NCBI GenBank assembly: GCA_905250885.1
Contig: CAJNOQ010003367.1
Location: 1-20,489 of the forward strand
Direction of reading: 5' to 3'
DNA from: Didymodactylos carnosus
Taxonomy: Eukaryota > Rotifera > Eurotatoria > Philodinida > Philodinidae
Length of the DNA stretch: 20,489 nucleotides
The notes below the pieces were generated by a model. That model was given only the letters and a program-made list of their open reading frames with translations, was not told where the DNA came from and did no database searches. The first letter of the stretch is position 1; the number at the start of each line of letters is the position of its first letter. The position numbers and the translations under genes are program-made. This document shows positions 19,541 through 20,489 of this stretch, in pieces.

Positions 19541-20160
19541 GTACTATTCTGTTTTCTGTTCCTTTGTTTATTAATTGTCCTTTGAAGCACAAATAAAAAT
19601 TTTATATTTCGTGCACGACCTATCCGTGCGTAACATTTGCTGTACGCAACTTTCGTCGTGCGCATAAATAAGTTCATAGCGACGTTAGTTTTGGTTCTAA
19701 TCGCTTGAAACTTTGAGAAATTGCTTATTACACCCTTTCACAGCTAACTCAGCATTATAAAATTACATTCACAACTCTTTAGGATTTAGAGATTTCCAGA
19801 GACTTTCTCAAAAAGTTTTAGTGATGAAAACTTGAAAATTTTATTATTCTGAAAGCTGAAGGCTATAAACTGATGCAAAACGTGTATGTCTGCACCGTTC
19901 CAAGTGATTAGAACCAAAAATAACATCGCTATGAACTTATTTATGTGTCGTGCTCATACTACTAAAAAACCTATTTTTGAAAAACTCATCAGCCTAGTTT
20001 ATTTTACTTTTCGCAATACAATAAGCATTGCTACGATGATCGTGAGCATCGACTATCCATGCATCATGTGTTTTGGACATTACCAGACTAAGAGGAAGGT
20101 CCATCCTGGTTGCCCTAGGAAATACGGATAGACGGACGATGAACTTTTAAGGTCTCGCTT
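19138..20160. mobile_element. Element-like segment with diverged inverted ends (AAGCGAGACCTTAA)
   Basis: The left end AAGCGAGACCTTAA (from 19138) is a perfect inverted match of TTAAGGTCTCGCTT (20147-20160). Similarity continues inwards for at least 60 bp with mismatches: TATCC, TTTCCT.GG and GGAT recur in order on both arms, and weaker matches (TAGTCT, ATGCT, GCAATG) reach about 140 bp. The interior contains another 49-bp inverted pair. A 64-codon frame at 19224-19418 in the left part has a normal-looking composition but no recognised motif; it may be a decayed coding remnant. Confidence 0.6.
19663..19945. repeat. Inverted repeat pair of 49 bp (19663-19711 and 19897-19945)
   Basis: CATAAATAAGTTCATAGCGA at the start of the left arm and its continuation TTTTGGTTCTAATC match the reverse complement of the right arm at 45 of 49 positions without indels, around a 185-bp spacer. 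Similarity stops abruptly at both sides. It is nested within the 19138-20160 segment and is better conserved than that segment's own ends, suggesting a younger insertion or a separately maintained hairpin. Confidence 0.82.
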
Positions 20161-20475
20161 AGATCCATTTTTACAGAAGACACTTTGGACTACGCATGTA
20201 TGAAAAAAAGTCAATAGATTGCTATCTCACGAGGGAAGGCCACCAACTGCCTCATCGCTTTTGAGCTTAAATTCAGTTGATAATAGGTAATCGAACGTGC
20301 TGATTCCGAATATCACAATGGTTTTTGTCCGCTTTCGATTTAAAGACCCGTTTTTTAAAGATCTTGATTTTTCAATCGAAAAACCATTTTCACTAAAAAA
20401 TTTCCTTGACCTGTCCAAATGAAAGAGCACGTCGTCAAACCTACAGAAAACAATTTTTCAAGGTTCTAAGCGAGA
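20153..20475. repeat. Possible adjacent small element with TCTCGCTTAG termini
   Basis: TCTCGCTTAGATCCAT (20153-20168) is inverted against AAGGTTCTAAGCGAGA (20460-20475) at 14 of 16 positions, 10 of them consecutive at the tip. The left terminus overlaps the right terminus of the 19138-20160 segment, so the same CTAAGCGAGA end occurs three times in the last 1.4 kb. The interior (about 290 bp) has no recognisable gene; the minus-strand frame at 20227-20430 resembles nothing I know. Confidence 0.45.
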
Positions 20476-20489
20476 TTTTGAGCGAGTCT

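Noticed and set aside
19722-19733. TTGCTTATTACA, resembling part of a rotifer spliced-leader sequence
   Set aside because: Only about nine bases agree with the leader as I remember it; there is no donor site or SL RNA-like structure after it, and it falls inside a repeat loop.
18494-20430. Minus-strand frames at 18494-18739 and 20227-20430
   Set aside because: They lie within or beside element ends, match no family I know, and no transposase or reverse-transcriptase motif is visible.

Overview
The window is eukaryotic nuclear DNA: strongly AT-rich, with two spliced metazoan genes whose introns are mostly 53-69 nt with GT-AG (once GC-AG) borders. The gene set, the very short introns and the density of small inverted-repeat elements fit a bdelloid rotifer-like invertebrate best. 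That placement is inference; no rRNA, mitochondrial or other lineage marker is present.

Layout. (1) 1-428 is a foldback: two 139-bp arms, 98.6 % identical, around a 150-bp spacer, cut by the window edge. (2) 1544-4464 (+) is a complete nine-exon gene for a phosphoribosyl-pyrophosphate synthetase-associated protein (PRPSAP/PAP39-PAP41 type, 371 aa). Its third intron carries a ~696-bp foldback element. (3) 4465-7096 is the tail-to-tail interval between the two genes (3' UTRs and AT-rich spacer). (4) 7097-8903 (-) is a complete five-exon gene for a TOB-type BTG/Tob anti-proliferative protein (518 aa), with an intact BTG domain, a PAM2 motif, a long Ser/Asn-rich tail and one GC-AG intron. (5) 8904-~17500 is a gene-poor, AT-rich stretch of about 8.6 kb upstream of TOB. 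In it I can support only a tRNA-derived SINE-like fragment (10831-10897), a 578-bp MITE-like element with 32-bp terminal inverted repeats (13891-14468), simple repeats and a few hairpins. (6) 17680-20489 is a mosaic of short repeats: a TGTCGCA cluster, an 848-bp element bounded by TTAA, a GGAGTG-rich GC island, and several overlapping inverted-repeat pairs. No transposase or reverse transcriptase was recognised.

The two genes are convergent, not co-transcribed, and have no direct pathway link: one is a non-catalytic regulator of PRPP (nucleotide precursor) synthesis, the other an adaptor linking poly(A)-binding protein to the CCR4-NOT deadenylase. The least explained part is the set of non-autonomous foldback elements. 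At least two share a terminal signature (TTAA followed by a CCCCCTCA block), and the interleaved inverted repeats at 18.8-20.5 kb do not nest simply. I found no CRISPR, operon-like or novel protein system. All exon models were built by eye from splice sites, frame continuity and remembered family conservation, without database searches.
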